Part shown: piece after piece, positions 43,331-54,899 of the stretch
How positions within the stretch are numbered: position 1 is the first letter of the stretch
Layout: each line of letters opens with the position of its first letter
Source: Brachionus plicatilis
Taxonomy: Eukaryota; Rotifera; Eurotatoria; Ploima; Brachionidae
DNA length: 64,000 bases
Assembly (NCBI GenBank): GCA_010279815.1
Contig: QEOQ01000508.1
Span: 4,153,342 to 4,217,341, forward strand
Reading direction: 5' to 3'
Position numbers and translations under genes: made by a program
The notes under the pieces: generated by a model
Told to the model about the DNA's origin: nothing
What the model saw: the letters and a program-made list of their open reading frames with translations, nothing else
Databases searched by the model: none

Positions 43331-45345
43331 ATGTAAGGAATAATAAAGTTCTATAAAATGCTTAATATTTAAGCTATTTTGCTAAATAGATGCCTGCACA
43401 AACTCGGCAAAGTAATGGCACCGAATATTAGAAAAATTTTTGTGGCGGGAAAATTCGTAAATCACCGGCAAAGTAATCAAAGAATACTTTTAATGAGTGA
43501 ATTTTTTTAGAATTTTTGCCGAGACTAGAATAAGGTGATACATTCGAGTTTTAAAATTCACATTGCCAACTGAAAAATGCTAATGTTCCTTAAAAAATAA
43601 CTCAAAATAATTAAAATAATAAAATGTATGATCAGAATTATAAAATATGATAAATTAAATATTTGAAATATGTTTTTCTTATGAATTTTTATGTTTAAAG
43701 CCATTAGAAAAATAAGAAAAGTTCTAAATGAATAATGTTTTTATTTTATGAAAATTTGATTTTGTACAAGTAAAATAATTTTTACGGTACCATAATTATT
43801 GTCAAAAATTAAACTATGCGATTAATTCAGATATTTCAATGTTATATCTCGACAAAAATTGAAAAAACGCTAAAATATGGAAAATATTAGTGTTCAATGT
43901 AGTACATGAATAATGAGAAATTTAAGAAAAAATCAAAAAACTTTTTTCTATATGACAAGTGATTTTAAAATGAATTATCAACTTGAAAATGAACACTTAA
44001 TAAATTAAAATATCAAAAGCCAATTAAAAAAATAGAAGCGCTTTAAGTGTAAGTGATTGTCATGAGACACATTTTGCTCTATTAAGTTATTATCTTAGCC
44101 TTAATATATAAGTAAATTGTTTGACAATTTTGAAGGCTAATGCTATTTCATTATTTTTGAAAAGCTATGGTGCTTAGCTTTGATTACTAAATAATAACAA
44201 AATGGCCTCTAACCATCATAAAAACTCTAATAATCATTTTCTAAAAAAATACTTAAATTTTTATTTGTTTTTATTTTGAAATTATTTGTTTAAATTGTTC
44301 CATTTTTCTCTAAATTTTTTATATTCTCAATAAATTAAAGCCTTATTTTTTCTAGCTCTAAAGTTGAATTCAATTTTTAATTTTTTTCAAAAATCATTTA
44401 AAAAATTAAAAGCAGATTTTGAATTGAAAAATTTGCTATTAAAATCATGCCTAAATTAGTAAATGTGATCCATTAAATTTTTTTGATATGATAATATAAG
44501 ACCGAATGCTCACTTTTTTAATCGTTAGTCAGAAACGATTATTTAGGCACATTTTATTAACCTTGATAAAAAAAACTAAACTCATATTTCGTATTTTTAT
44601 CGTATTTAAAAAAATTAAGAAATTTAACCTATTCCTATTTTAGAAAGAAGTAAGATGCAAAACCCATCCGATAAGATTATTAAGACTATGCAGAAAAAAA
44701 TTTGCATCAAAAGCTGAAAAAAAAATTTTTTTATATTTTTAATGCCGCTCTAAAATTAAAGAATTTTCGGCATAAAAATGAAGACCTTTTTGACAGGGAT
44801 TATAATTGTGTGGTCCGAGATTTGATCATAAGTTTAGTATTTTTCTTACATAAGAAATTTTTCAAAAGATAATTTTTTATCATTGCCGAAAATTGTAGAA
44901 AAAAATGTTTCCAAGCACACAAATTAAAATTAGATAACATTTTATTGCTGAAGAACATTCATCGAACATATCCTTATCTGTTCAAAACATTTGCTTGTAT
45001 CGAAAAAAAATTATCTCTTTGTTGAAATTTTTTTTTAAATAAATAACCTGGAATGTCTCAAAATTTTACTCCTAATATTTATTAATAAATAAAAAAAATT
45101 CAGAATTTTTATTTTATTTATAACTTTGTGTCTATTTCTGGTCGAATGGTTACTCTAGATTCGCACAAGGCTTGGCCTTTCTCAGCTTATTTTTACAAGC
45201 CTTGAATTTCTTGAAATTATTTTCTTAAGATAAGGTGCTATCTTATAATTCAATTTATGATCAATCTACTGTCTTTTTTTAAGAGTATATTAAACTACAA
45301 AAGTTCTTTTTTTAAGCAAAATTTTTTAACATTTACACCGATAAT
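43331..45345. other. AT-rich upstream region of the ABCC gene
   Basis: No gene is supported. Near 43398-43526 short CTCGGCAAA / TTTGCCGAG words in opposite orientation suggest a small decayed MITE. The region presumably includes the promoter of the ABCC gene at 45346. Confidence 0.3.
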
Positions 45346-48300
45346 ATGAATGAACAGGAATTTGTTCATAACCCAAGTCCATTACCTGAGACCGGATTTT
45401 TCTCCAAGCTGACATTTAGCTGGATAAACCCTCTGCTAAAACTTGGTCGTAAAAAACAACTGCAATTGTCTGATTTATATAGTCCAGTGTATGATGATGA
45501 AGCTGAAAAAATAACTGAAGAACTTGAAAAGTAGTCTTTTTAATTAAATTTAAAAAATAAAAATAAAATTTTCCAAAAAAGAGAATGGATCAATGAGCAA
45601 AAGACTCATTCAGAGCCAAGTTTGGCAAGAGTGTTGATGAGATGGTATAGAAGAAAAGCGATTATAAATGCTTTATTTATAATATTTCAAGTAAAATATT
45701 TATTTTTTTTAAAGTTAAATACAATTCCAATTTAAAGGAAATAATAAAAATAATCCAGCCATTGTTTATTTCTATAATTCTGCGGTATTTTAATGGAACA
45801 ATGGAAATTACAGAAGCTTTAATATATGCTGGAGTCATTTCGGTTTGTTCTATAATTGTAGGCATCCTGCACCATCCGTACTACTTGAACGCTTGTCGAT
45901 ACGGGATGAGGCTGAGGGTAGCAAGTTCTGGTTTGATTTATAAAAAAATTTTGCGACTAAGCTTAAAAACCTTGGATTCAAAATCAGCTGGAGACATTAT
46001 AAACTTATTGTCGACTGATGGTACTAGGATAGAATATGGCATTTATTATTTGCCATATCTAATCACAGGTCCCATTCAAATGGTGATTGTGATCGTAATT
46101 ATTTACCTTGAAGTTGGATTTACTTTTTTGGCTGGTCTCTTACTATTGGCACTGATTGTTCCGGCAAAAGCTTTCATTGTCAGACAATTTAATAAATACA
46201 GATCAAAAAACTGTCAAAAAAGTGATGAACGAGTAACTGTATTGACTGAAATTTTGAATAGTATTAAAATAATTAAAATGTATTGTTGGGAAATACCTTT
46301 TAGCAAAAAAGTAACTGATTTAAGAAAGTAAGTTAATTTTATCAGAGAAAATTTTTTTTTAATTTAATTTAATTTAGCCAAGAACTGCGCTATCAAACTC
46401 TTTTAAATCTAGTCCAATCTCTTACAGCTACCATTGATACAATAATGGCAACTCTAATGTCTTTTTTGAACATTTCCTTTTTCATTGCATTCGCAGGTAT
46501 TCCTCTGGTTCCGAGCTTCATTGTCTTCTCAATTGGCTTTTATATGCGTTTGTGTAATTCAGTTGGATTTAACTTTTCGAGAGCTGTTGTCTCTGTGGTC
46601 AACTTTAGAGTGAGTGCCAAACGTGTGGGTGATTTTTTGCTCATGAAAGAACTTGACATGAAACCAGTGCCTGTTCCCAATGATCCAGATCTAGCTATAG
46701 AAATAGAAAATTTAAATTTTAGTTGGAAACAAGATGAATTTAGTCTAAAAAACATAAATGTCCAAGTCAAAAAAGGAGATTTTGTTTCAATTGTTGGACC
46801 AGTTGGTTCAGGAAAAGTAAAAGAAATTTTGTTTTTTTGTTTAGATTTTTATCTTTTTTGTTGAGTCTAGAGCTCTCTGTTACTTGGCATTGTTGGTGAA
46901 TTGGAAAATTACAGTGGAAAAATTTTTAAAGATGGAAAAATATTTTATTTAACTCAACAGCCATGGGTTTTTACAGCAAGTATTCGACAAAATATAACTT
47001 TTGGTCTGCCATACATCAAAGAAAAATTTGATAAAATTGTAGAGGTGTGCTCTTTGAAAAAAGTAATTAAATTTATATTTTAATTAAATTAGATTATTAA
47101 TTAATAATTGATTTTAGGATCTTGAGCTGTTGACTTATGGTGAACAGACTTTGGTCGGCGAAAAGGGAATCAATCTTAGTGGAGGACAAAGAGCACGCAT
47201 CTGTCTGTATGCATATAAATTAAAATCAAATAATTTAAGCATTTGGTGACATGTTTTTTGATAATAGTTATCTTTCTATTTTATCATCACGTTGCATGTC
47301 ATCAAATGATTTATTTATACTTTTTATTATTTATTAGTAAAAATAAATTTTTCACATTTTAGAGCACGAGCTTTATATTCTGATGCAGACATTTATCTAT
47401 TTGATGACACATTAAGTGCGGTCGATGGAACAGTAGCGAAAAATATAATGAAAAAGTAAGAATTCATATACAGTGTTTAAAGTTTAACTTAATAAAGTGT
47501 AAGATTACACCATTTTACGTAATTTTACGTCATAAAATGTAATTTACATAATAATACATCATTTCTTGTATGTAAGAAAATGTATTCAATATTATCTTAC
47601 GTAATTTTACGTAATATTACACTAGTTTAGTACTTTTTCTTACAATTAGCCCTCTTACAATGTAATTTTCTGTCATATTTTTTAAGTAAAGTAAATATTA
47701 GGAAAGTACCCATATTTTTTTTATAAAATTCAAATTTTTATTAATTTTTCACTTTTTACTCTAAAATTCAGTTTTTTTGGCCATAAGCGTTTTTGACGAA
47801 ACTTTGTTAAACTAGTGTTATTTTAAGTAAAATACTTAAGATTATGTTATCTTACATTTTCTTACATACAAGAAATGATGTAATATTATGTAAGCTTACA
47901 TTTTCTGGCGTAAAATTACGTAAAATGATGTAATCTTACCCATTATACAGTTTAACTTTAAACACTGTATTTTTAACTAAAATGACCCTATTTTTATTTA
48001 AAGATGCATTAATGGATACTTGAAATACAAAACCAGGATTTTGATTACACATCAAGTTCACCATTTAGAAACTGCAGATATAATCTATGTCATAAAAGAT
48101 GTACTTTATTAATTATAAAAACATTAAAAATTTTAAGTAAATAAGTAAATAAGTAAATAAGTTTTTTTTTAATTAAAAGGGAACAATAGAAGCTGAAGGA
48201 AAATATAATGATTTGTTGAAATCTCACCTAGCTGAACTTAGCAGCATGGAAGACGCTGAATCTGGAGGTGACTTTGACTCAATGGAGGAAATACCCGACG

Positions 48301-50918
48301 AAAAAGCAGAGTCTAAAAAACGAGAGGCAAATCAGCTACCAGAAGATTTGAAAGCAAAACAAGATGTAAAGTTGAAAATATTGAAATAAAAATTATTTTG
48401 AATTTATTATTTATAGCTTATTAAAAAAGAAAGAGAAGAAGTTCAGCAGAAAGGTGCCGTAGGATGGAGCGCTTATATTGCTTATTTCACTGCTGGATTC
48501 GGATATTTGGGTGTAATAGTTGTCATAGTTCTTTTTATTGCAGCTCAAACAATGACAATTTCTGCCGATTATTGGCTGTCTATTTGGTCAAATTTGGAAG
48601 AAGAATTTGAAAACAAACAAAAGCTAATTAAAAGCTGTCTACAAAATTTGGAAACTCAAAATGTGAATTGTACCCAGATACTTTTTGATATTGACTCAAA
48701 TACTGATCCATCTTCAATCAATTTAATTTATGATGATAGGGAACGATCTTACAAAATTTATTTAAGTAAACAAAAATTAAATTTAATAAAAAAATTAAAA
48801 AAAAAAAAAAATTTTAGCGCTGGTATGCATTGCTTTTTTTGTGGTCGCAGTTCGTTCGGTTGCCTTCTTCATGCTTTGTGTAAAAAATTCCAAGAATACT
48901 TACCAAAAATTGTTTGCTAGTGTTAGAGATACAACCATTAGATTTTTCGATCTTAATCCGATAGGTAAGACAAAAGTAAAAAAATTTTCAAGAAAAAATT
49001 TTTTTTCTTTTTAGGAAGAATTTTGAATCGTTTTTCCAAAGATACAAACAACATGGATGAAATGCTTACTCTTTATTTGTATGAATTTTGTCAAGTAAAA
49101 AAAAGCAAAATTTATCAAATTAAATTTAAAAATTTAAATTTCAGATATTAATGGTAATTGTTGGGGCTTTAGTTGTTCCTATTTCAGTTAATCCATGGAT
49201 GCTATTGCCTTTAATACCTCTTGGATTAGCTTTTTATGTGATTCAAAATTATTTTGTGTCAACCGCCCGAGAATTAAAAAGACTTGACAACATTGGTCGA
49301 AGTCCAATATTTGTGCATACAAATACATCTATTGAGGGTATTAGTACAATAAGGGCGGCTAGCAAAGGTCAATTATTGACAAGTGAATTTTACTCACATT
49401 ATGACTACCATACAAGGGCTTACTTTGGCTTTTTTGTTGTTCATCGATGGTTCGGATTGCGGCTGGACTTTTTATGCTCTTTGTACACTATTATGACTCT
49501 ATTTGCTTGTATTTTTTTAAGAGGTAAATCAATTTTTTTATAAAAATAAAATTAAAAAAAAATATTATTTAGATAATCTTGGACTAAAATCTGGTCAAAT
49601 CGGTCTGCTAATGGTATATTTATTTCAGTTGTTTGATTTGTTTCAATGGTGTGTTGTTTTATCAACTATGGTTGAAAATTTGGTATTTTTTATTTTTTTG
49701 AAAATTTGGTGAATTTATTTTAATTTGAACAAAAAAAATTTAGATGACCTCAATTGAACGAATTGTTGAGTACACAAACATACCATCTGAGCCATTGAGA
49801 GAAGGAAAAATTGAACCTCCGATCAATTGGCCAACTAGTGGAGAAATTGAATTTGATAAAGTTTCATTAAATTATGACAAAAATTTGCCAAGTGTTCTCA
49901 AAGAAATATCACTGAATATAAGACCGGGAGAAAAAGTTGGAATTGTGGGCAGAACAGGAGCTGGAAAGTCTTCATTTTTTCAAGCAATCTTTAGAATGTA
50001 TGAACCTTTTGGAAAAATATTCATTGATGGAGTTGACATTACCCAGCTAAGCTTGAACAATCTACGAACAAAATTGACCATAATTCCGGTAGGAAATAAA
50101 ATAAATTTATATTTAATTTTGATAAAATTTTTCAAATTCTTATTCAAGCAAGAACCAGTCTTATTCTCTGGAACACTCAGACTCAACTTGGATCCTTTTG
50201 GTAAATACTCTGACCAGGAAATATGGTATGCCGTCGAGTCTGTCAGTCTAAAAAACAGTGTTCAATCGATGAATTCAGGTCTTGATTCATTAATTACAAC
50301 TGGTGGTACCAATTTGAGTGTAGGCCAAAAGCAACTCATTTGTTTGGCAAGAGCTATTTTAAAAAAGACTAAAATCTTGATCATTGATGAAGCAACTGCC
50401 AATGTGGACTATAACACAGATGCCATCATTCAAAAGACAATACGAGAACAGTTTAAAGATTGCACGGTTCTAACTATTGCTCACCGTTTGGCCACTGTTG
50501 TTGACAGTGATAGAATATTAGTGAGTTTTTTTAAGGCTGTATTTTGATTTTTTATGATTAAAATTTTTATTTTTAAAAGTGTTTGTCAGAAGGTAAAATA
50601 GTTAATTTTGGTATTCCAAAAGAGTTGTTGAGTGACGAAAATTCCATTTTATATGAGCTTACAAAAAAATTGTCACCAAATGAAAAGAAGCTAATTTTTG
50701 ACATTGCCAATGGTGAAAAAAAAGTTGATCTAGCTCTAGATATTGTTCCGATTGAGAATGATAATGAAATGATGATGGAAACAAAATCAGTAAAGTCTTT
50801 TGTCTATGAAAATAAAGGAGTCGATTTTTCTGATGAAGAAATAAGTTTGTTTCATCCAAGTGTACAGTCTAAATCAAATTTTTCCATAGGCAAAAGTGAA
50901 TTAGAAGCAAGATTTTAA
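45346..50918 (+). CDS. ABCC (MRP4-like) transporter, copy A, 17 exons
   Basis: My exon model: 45346-45530, 45582-45690, 45738-46327, 46378-46816, 46871-47062, 47118-47206, 47363-47455, 48004-48100, 48180-48365, 48417-48765, 48818-48964, 49015-49094, 49145-49523, 49573-49682, 49744-50088, 50149-50520, 50580-50918. All joins keep frame with GT..AG, giving 1366 residues, close to human ABCC4 (1325). It is a short-type multidrug-resistance protein without TMD0: TMD1, NBD1, TMD2, NBD2. NBD1 has GPVGSGK (435-441), LSGGQ (525-529), Walker B ending FDD (549-550; Asp replaces the catalytic Glu, as usual in ABCC) and His-582. NBD2 has GRTGAGKS (1084-1091), LSVGQ (1186-1190) and IIDE (1210-1211), so one canonical ATP site. 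Family members export organic anions, cyclic nucleotides and conjugates across the plasma membrane. Intron 7 holds a MITE. AATAAA is at 50954-50959. A paralogue with the same exon plan lies at 58999. Confidence 0.9.
47471..47967. mobile_element. MITE (mariner-type ends) in ABCC copy A intron 7
   Basis: The ends CAGTGTTTAAAGTTTAACTT and, from the right, CAGTGTTTAAAGTTAAACTG are flanked by TA on both sides. Near-matching arms contain AAGATTACACCATTTTACG and TTTTACGTAATTTTACG. There is no ORF. Copy B's intron 7 (61539-62009) does not contain it, so it arrived after the ABCC duplication or was lost from B. Confidence 0.85.
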
Positions 50919-52393
50919 AATATTTTTGTTCTAGTTGTTAAAATATTGGCTTAAATAAAGTTTGTATTTATTACCTAAAATAAGAAAATGAATTGTTGAG
51001 AACTTTTTTTTTTTCCAATGATCTAAAATGTCAAATTTTTTAATTAAAATTTTAAAATGTTTTAAACTAATTTATTGATTTCAAGATTAATTTTAAAACG
51101 AAAAAAAACAAAATCCCCTAACTTTGGCAATTTTTGAACTTTTTCGATCTGTAATAGCCAAAAGCTTAGAAACTCATGAAAGCTCATGAAATTTTTTTTT
51201 CAGTCTGTAAAAAAATTTAGAACATTTAGGACATGAGCTTTATTTTGGTGTATTAAACTTCGAATTTGATCATAAATTGAGGAAGTTGGGTTCTCTAGGC
51301 TAACATTTTCAAATTCCTTTTTTTTTTTAATTTTTTTGGCTTAAAAAATCATCAAATGCTGATTACTTTTCGAAAAAAATTTATTTTGATTCTGTAAAAA
51401 GCAGTAGACTCAGTGAATTCTAAGCTTCAGTTTGGTACCATTTTCATTCCTTTTGGATTAAAATTAAGTGAGCTAGGCCTTACTAAAATTTTAATTCTTG
51501 AAAAGAGCCCATAATTTTAAAAACAGCATAACTTTGTTAATACTAAATTTTTTTTCAATCTTTAAAAAAGATTTAGGACATGAGCTTTATTTTGGTGTCT
51601 TAATAAAGATAAAAAAGTGGAAATAAAGAAGTGTTGAGGAAATAAAGAAGATGAGTAATGTAGCAATTCCACAATGGAGTATGATCGTTCTTGTTAATTA
51701 TTTTGGCGCCCTATTTTAAGTCATAGTCACTGAAATTGATGTCCAAGCCAGTCTTTAAGCTGACTTAAGACTTTTATACAACTCTTTTTTTTAATGTTTT
51801 CTTTTAAATGTTTAACTTTTTGTTTATTTCTTGATTTTTAGATTTTTAAATGAAAAAAATATTGATGTAACGTTTAGACAACATAACTCTTAATTTAACC
51901 CGAACCACAACAAAATTATTGCTAATTTTTTTGGTTATACAAAAAATTTTTTTCTTTTACAATTGAAAAAGCGAAAAATTAATCTTATATTTTCAATTTA
52001 ATAAATCGATAAGTGTATAAGTAAAAGATTAAATAAAAAAAATTTTAATTCAAAAATATTTTTTTATAAAACATTTGTCCTTTATTTAATTTTACAATTT
52101 TTATTTACAATTAAATAATTTTTATTGATATTTTGCAGAATCTTTATAGAAATCAATATAGATTATTTATTGTAATTAGAAAGAATTTTTAAAATTTTTT
52201 TGTAGAATATTTACAGAAAAGAGCAGAAATTATGAAGAAAAAGCGTTCGAAATTCAACAAAAAATCTGTAAAAATACCTTTAAAGATTCTACAAAATATC
52301 TGTTAAATTGAGTTGACTGGGTGTCATTTTTAATTTAAAATTAGATTAGTTTTAAAGTTTAATAAGTTTTAATTAATTTTAGGAAAAAAAAAG
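50919..52393. other. Intergenic stretch with a duplicated ~30-bp word
   Basis: No gene is supported between the ABCC stop and the minus-strand PAN gene. A stretch reading TTTAGGACATGAGCTTTATT (51226-51250) recurs at about 51570-51595 with its CAGTCTGTAAA/CAATCTTTAAA flank. This suggests a decayed repeat of about 345-bp period. Confidence 0.4.
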
Positions 52394-53888
52394 TTATTTT
52401 ATAAAAATGTATTTTTTGTATTTGGTGTCATATAAGCTGACTAAATTCCCAAGACGCCATCCGGGAGGGCCATCTAAATGCCATGAAAGACGAAATGGGT
52501 TTAATTGGTCAAATGTATCTGCGTCAGTTTGAGCTATTGTATAATTTGGAGAAAAACCAAAGCTTTCTCCAGGAGTCATGTACCAATAGGCAGAGCCAAT
52601 TTGGACTGGTTGATTGCTGACAGTTGTTGTCAATACTGAATAGCAGTTTGCGCATGCAACAAGCTTCAACACATCAGAGCCTTCAAGTCCTCCACCAGCA
52701 CACAACATGGAGCTGCTATTACAAAAGTTATCCTTCACGTTAGTTAGATTACTGGTCATAGTTGATTGCGAATATTTTTGATCAAATGCCAGCTTAAACC
52801 CTAGGTAGCACAATGAACTTATGGGAAAATCAATGGTTAAACCGGGAGGTGTTACTAGAATAAAAAAATATTTGCATCAAATGGAATAAGATGCTCCTAT
52901 TTAAGGGTCTGTTGCGTTATGTGATCACTGGTTCACATAAAAGGTGAACCAACTTACCCAACCTAAATAAGTGATCAGTTGTGTTCACTTTTTAGGTGAA
53001 CCAAAAATATGTGTACTAATTAATTAAAATTTTTTTCAAAATAATCACCTAAATTAAATTGTGTTCACCTAAAATAAAAAGTGATCACCTAAAATGATAA
53101 TTACCAAAAAAATTATGACAAAGTAAATAAAAATTTGATTTTTCAAAATTTTAGCTTTAATAAATAGTCATCTTATTTTAAAAAATTGCAAAACTTTTGC
53201 ACTAAAAATATTAAAATTACAATAAAATGCTTGAAATAATAATTTAAGAATACTTATGAGAATAAATTTTCTTCATCTAGAAGAAATTGTAAAAATAACT
53301 TTAAATAACAAAAAAGATCCTATAAAATGTGATTTTTGTGGAAATTATTTTGAAAAAAATGGTCTCAAGAGACACATTACTGTCAAGCATAAGAATCAAT
53401 AAAAAAATTTTTTTTGGCTCACTTATTTTTTTTTACATGACTAATAATTTTCTCACCTATTTTTTTGTTGGCTCACCTATAATTCAAAAAAATTAAAAAA
53501 TAAATTTTGATTTTCGAAATAATTTTTTTTGTGCACATATTTTTGGTTCACCTAAAAAGTGAACACAACTGATCACCTATTTAGGTTGGGTAAGTTGGTT
53601 TACCTTTTATGTGAACCAGTGATCACATAACGCAATAGACCCCTATTTAAGCTTACGGTGAATTTTTTTTTCTTCTTTAGACCACAAATGCCCATCCATG
53701 GCTGATGCGTCACTATTTGTAACTGAAGTATACAAAATACATTGAGTGTCCCTGTAATACACATTTCTACATTGATTGTTTTTAGAACAATGCGAAAAAC
53801 ACTGCATTCGGCTATTTGACTTAATTGTCTTATTCAAGATTGTTGAGCATCCAAATAAGATGGGCTTTGATTTGTTGTTAATTTTCAT
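52394..53888 (-). CDS. PAN/apple-domain protein, two exons seen, transposon in its intron
   Basis: On the minus strand, one exon runs from upstream to 53657 and ends before gtaag; the next is 52854-52394, after tattctag. The join C|TA keeps frame. I give the first in-frame Met (53888, MKINNKSKPILFGCSTI) as the visible start, but the frame is open to 53957 and an upstream exon with a signal peptide is likely. The first exon holds a PAN/apple-type module: GCSTILNKTIKSNSRMQCFS, HCSKNNQCRNVYY, CILYT, with the usual C-x-x-x-C and closing C. The second exon has a cysteine-containing linker (NCYSVLTT, CAGGGLEG) and a conserved-looking C-terminus (YWYMTPGESFGFSPN, LSWHLDGPPGWRLGNL). PAN domains bind proteins or glycans outside the cell. 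The intron is almost entirely the F5 element (52905-53642); without it the intron would be ~55 bp, typical here. Confidence 0.65.
52905..53642. mobile_element. GGGTCT-family mini-transposon F5 with TTCACCTAAAAT iterons and a zinc-finger ORF
   Basis: The ends GGGTCTGTTGCGTTATGTGA and, from the right, GGGTCTATTGCGTTATGTGA are inverted repeats continuing for over 100 bp with few changes. The flanking duplication is CTATTTAA (52897-52904 and 53643-53650), readable as 8-10 bp because of the run of G/C at the junctions. The arms contain GTGATCAC and AGGTGAACC words. The inner left arm has iterons about 21 bp apart (AATCACCTAAAT, GTTCACCTAAAAT, GATCACCTAAAAT). The centre encodes one complete C2H2 finger (53256-53402). 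It lies in the intron of the PAN gene. Confidence 0.85.
53256..53402 (+). CDS. 48-aa single C2H2 zinc-finger protein of F5
   Basis: An ATG-to-stop frame of 48 residues. After a short N-terminus (MRINFLHLEEIVKITLNNKK) comes one canonical finger, CDFCGNYFEKNGLKRHITVKH: C-x2-C-x12-H-x4-H with the structural Phe and Leu in place, then KNQ and stop. It is on the strand opposite to the host PAN gene and sits between the two iteron arms of F5. A single finger reads about 3-4 bp, so specificity would need dimers or repeated sites, which the ~21-bp iterons would provide. A spliced upstream exon cannot be excluded. There is no other coding signal in the element. Confidence 0.6.
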   Translation: MRINFLHLEEIVKITLNNKKDPIKCDFCGNYFEKNGLKRHITVKHKNQ

Positions 53889-54503
53889 TAGTTTGCTCTC
53901 TTGTTTATTTAAAAAATTTAAGCTAGTAGAAATAAATTGTTTGATATAACAAACCAATTTTGTTTGCTGATCGTATCAAAGGGATTAGGCTTATTGGAAA
54001 AATTGCCAAAAAAAATAAGCTTAATGAAAAATTCATTTTTTAAAATAAAAAAAAACATTTTGCTGTTTTTTTTTATTTATAAGAAAATTTATTCCCGAAA
54101 GGATTTTTTTGCATTAGCTCAAATCATTTTGTTTTCAATTTACTTTTATATTTTTACTGAAAATTTTAATTAAGTAGGAAATTATTTTGAGCATTTAAGA
54201 GCTTATTTATTTGAAAAAAATTCAATCGAATGACTAGTGCTAGTTTTTAACACAAAGGATGTTTTTTGGGTTGAAAAGTTCTTTTTTTATGGCAAGATTT
54301 TGATTTAGATTTTTTTTAAATTAAAGTTATTGAATTTTATGTATTTTTCCAAATCAAATGATTCTTATTGAAATTTTCATATGGCTGTATAACATTTTTA
54401 GAATAAACTTGACTAATATCAATTATTTATTGTTTAAAAATATAATTAAAAATTCATTTAAAAAAAGTCCATCACACAACTTCGTAAAAGTTTTCCTTCC
54501 AAA

Positions 54504-54722
54504 TTAGAAATGATTTTGCAAGTGCGGGACTTCCAAGCTTTTTTTCTTTTTTAAAAGAGTGGTCCCAAAATTAAGTCCTATTTTGAACTTCAGCGTTTCT
54601 TCAAGGCCATCTTTGATCACTTTACCAGGACAATTCGGATAGTCTGAGTTATTACAGCGCCACGTGATGATTCCAGAACAAGCTTCATAGCTAGTCTTGT
54701 ATTCGTGATTTTTCTCATCTTG
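54504..54722 (-). pseudogene. FLYWCH-type zinc-finger fragment
   Basis: The minus-strand open stretch of 72 codons contains HEYKTSYEACSGIITWRCNN, then SDYPNCPGKVIKDGLEE and, near the end, PHLQNHF before a TAA. The W-R-C...C-P-G order is that of FLYWCH fingers (Y...W-x-C...C-x-G/A), although the closing His pair is irregular. No start codon or second exon is seen. FLYWCH fingers occur in host regulators and together with MULE-type transposases, so this could be either origin. The call is by pattern only. Confidence 0.45.
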
Positions 54723-54899
54723 TTACAAATAACTTACGCTTCCATATTTATTTGAGACTGTTATTATATGCCTCATGAAGTTTTTTATATGCCTCATGAT
54801 GTAATATGTTGGAGGGAGTATCATATCTTAGTTTTAGAATAGAGCGAACTGCTGAATATTAAATTACTTTTATTACTTTTTTATTTGACAAGATTTTGA

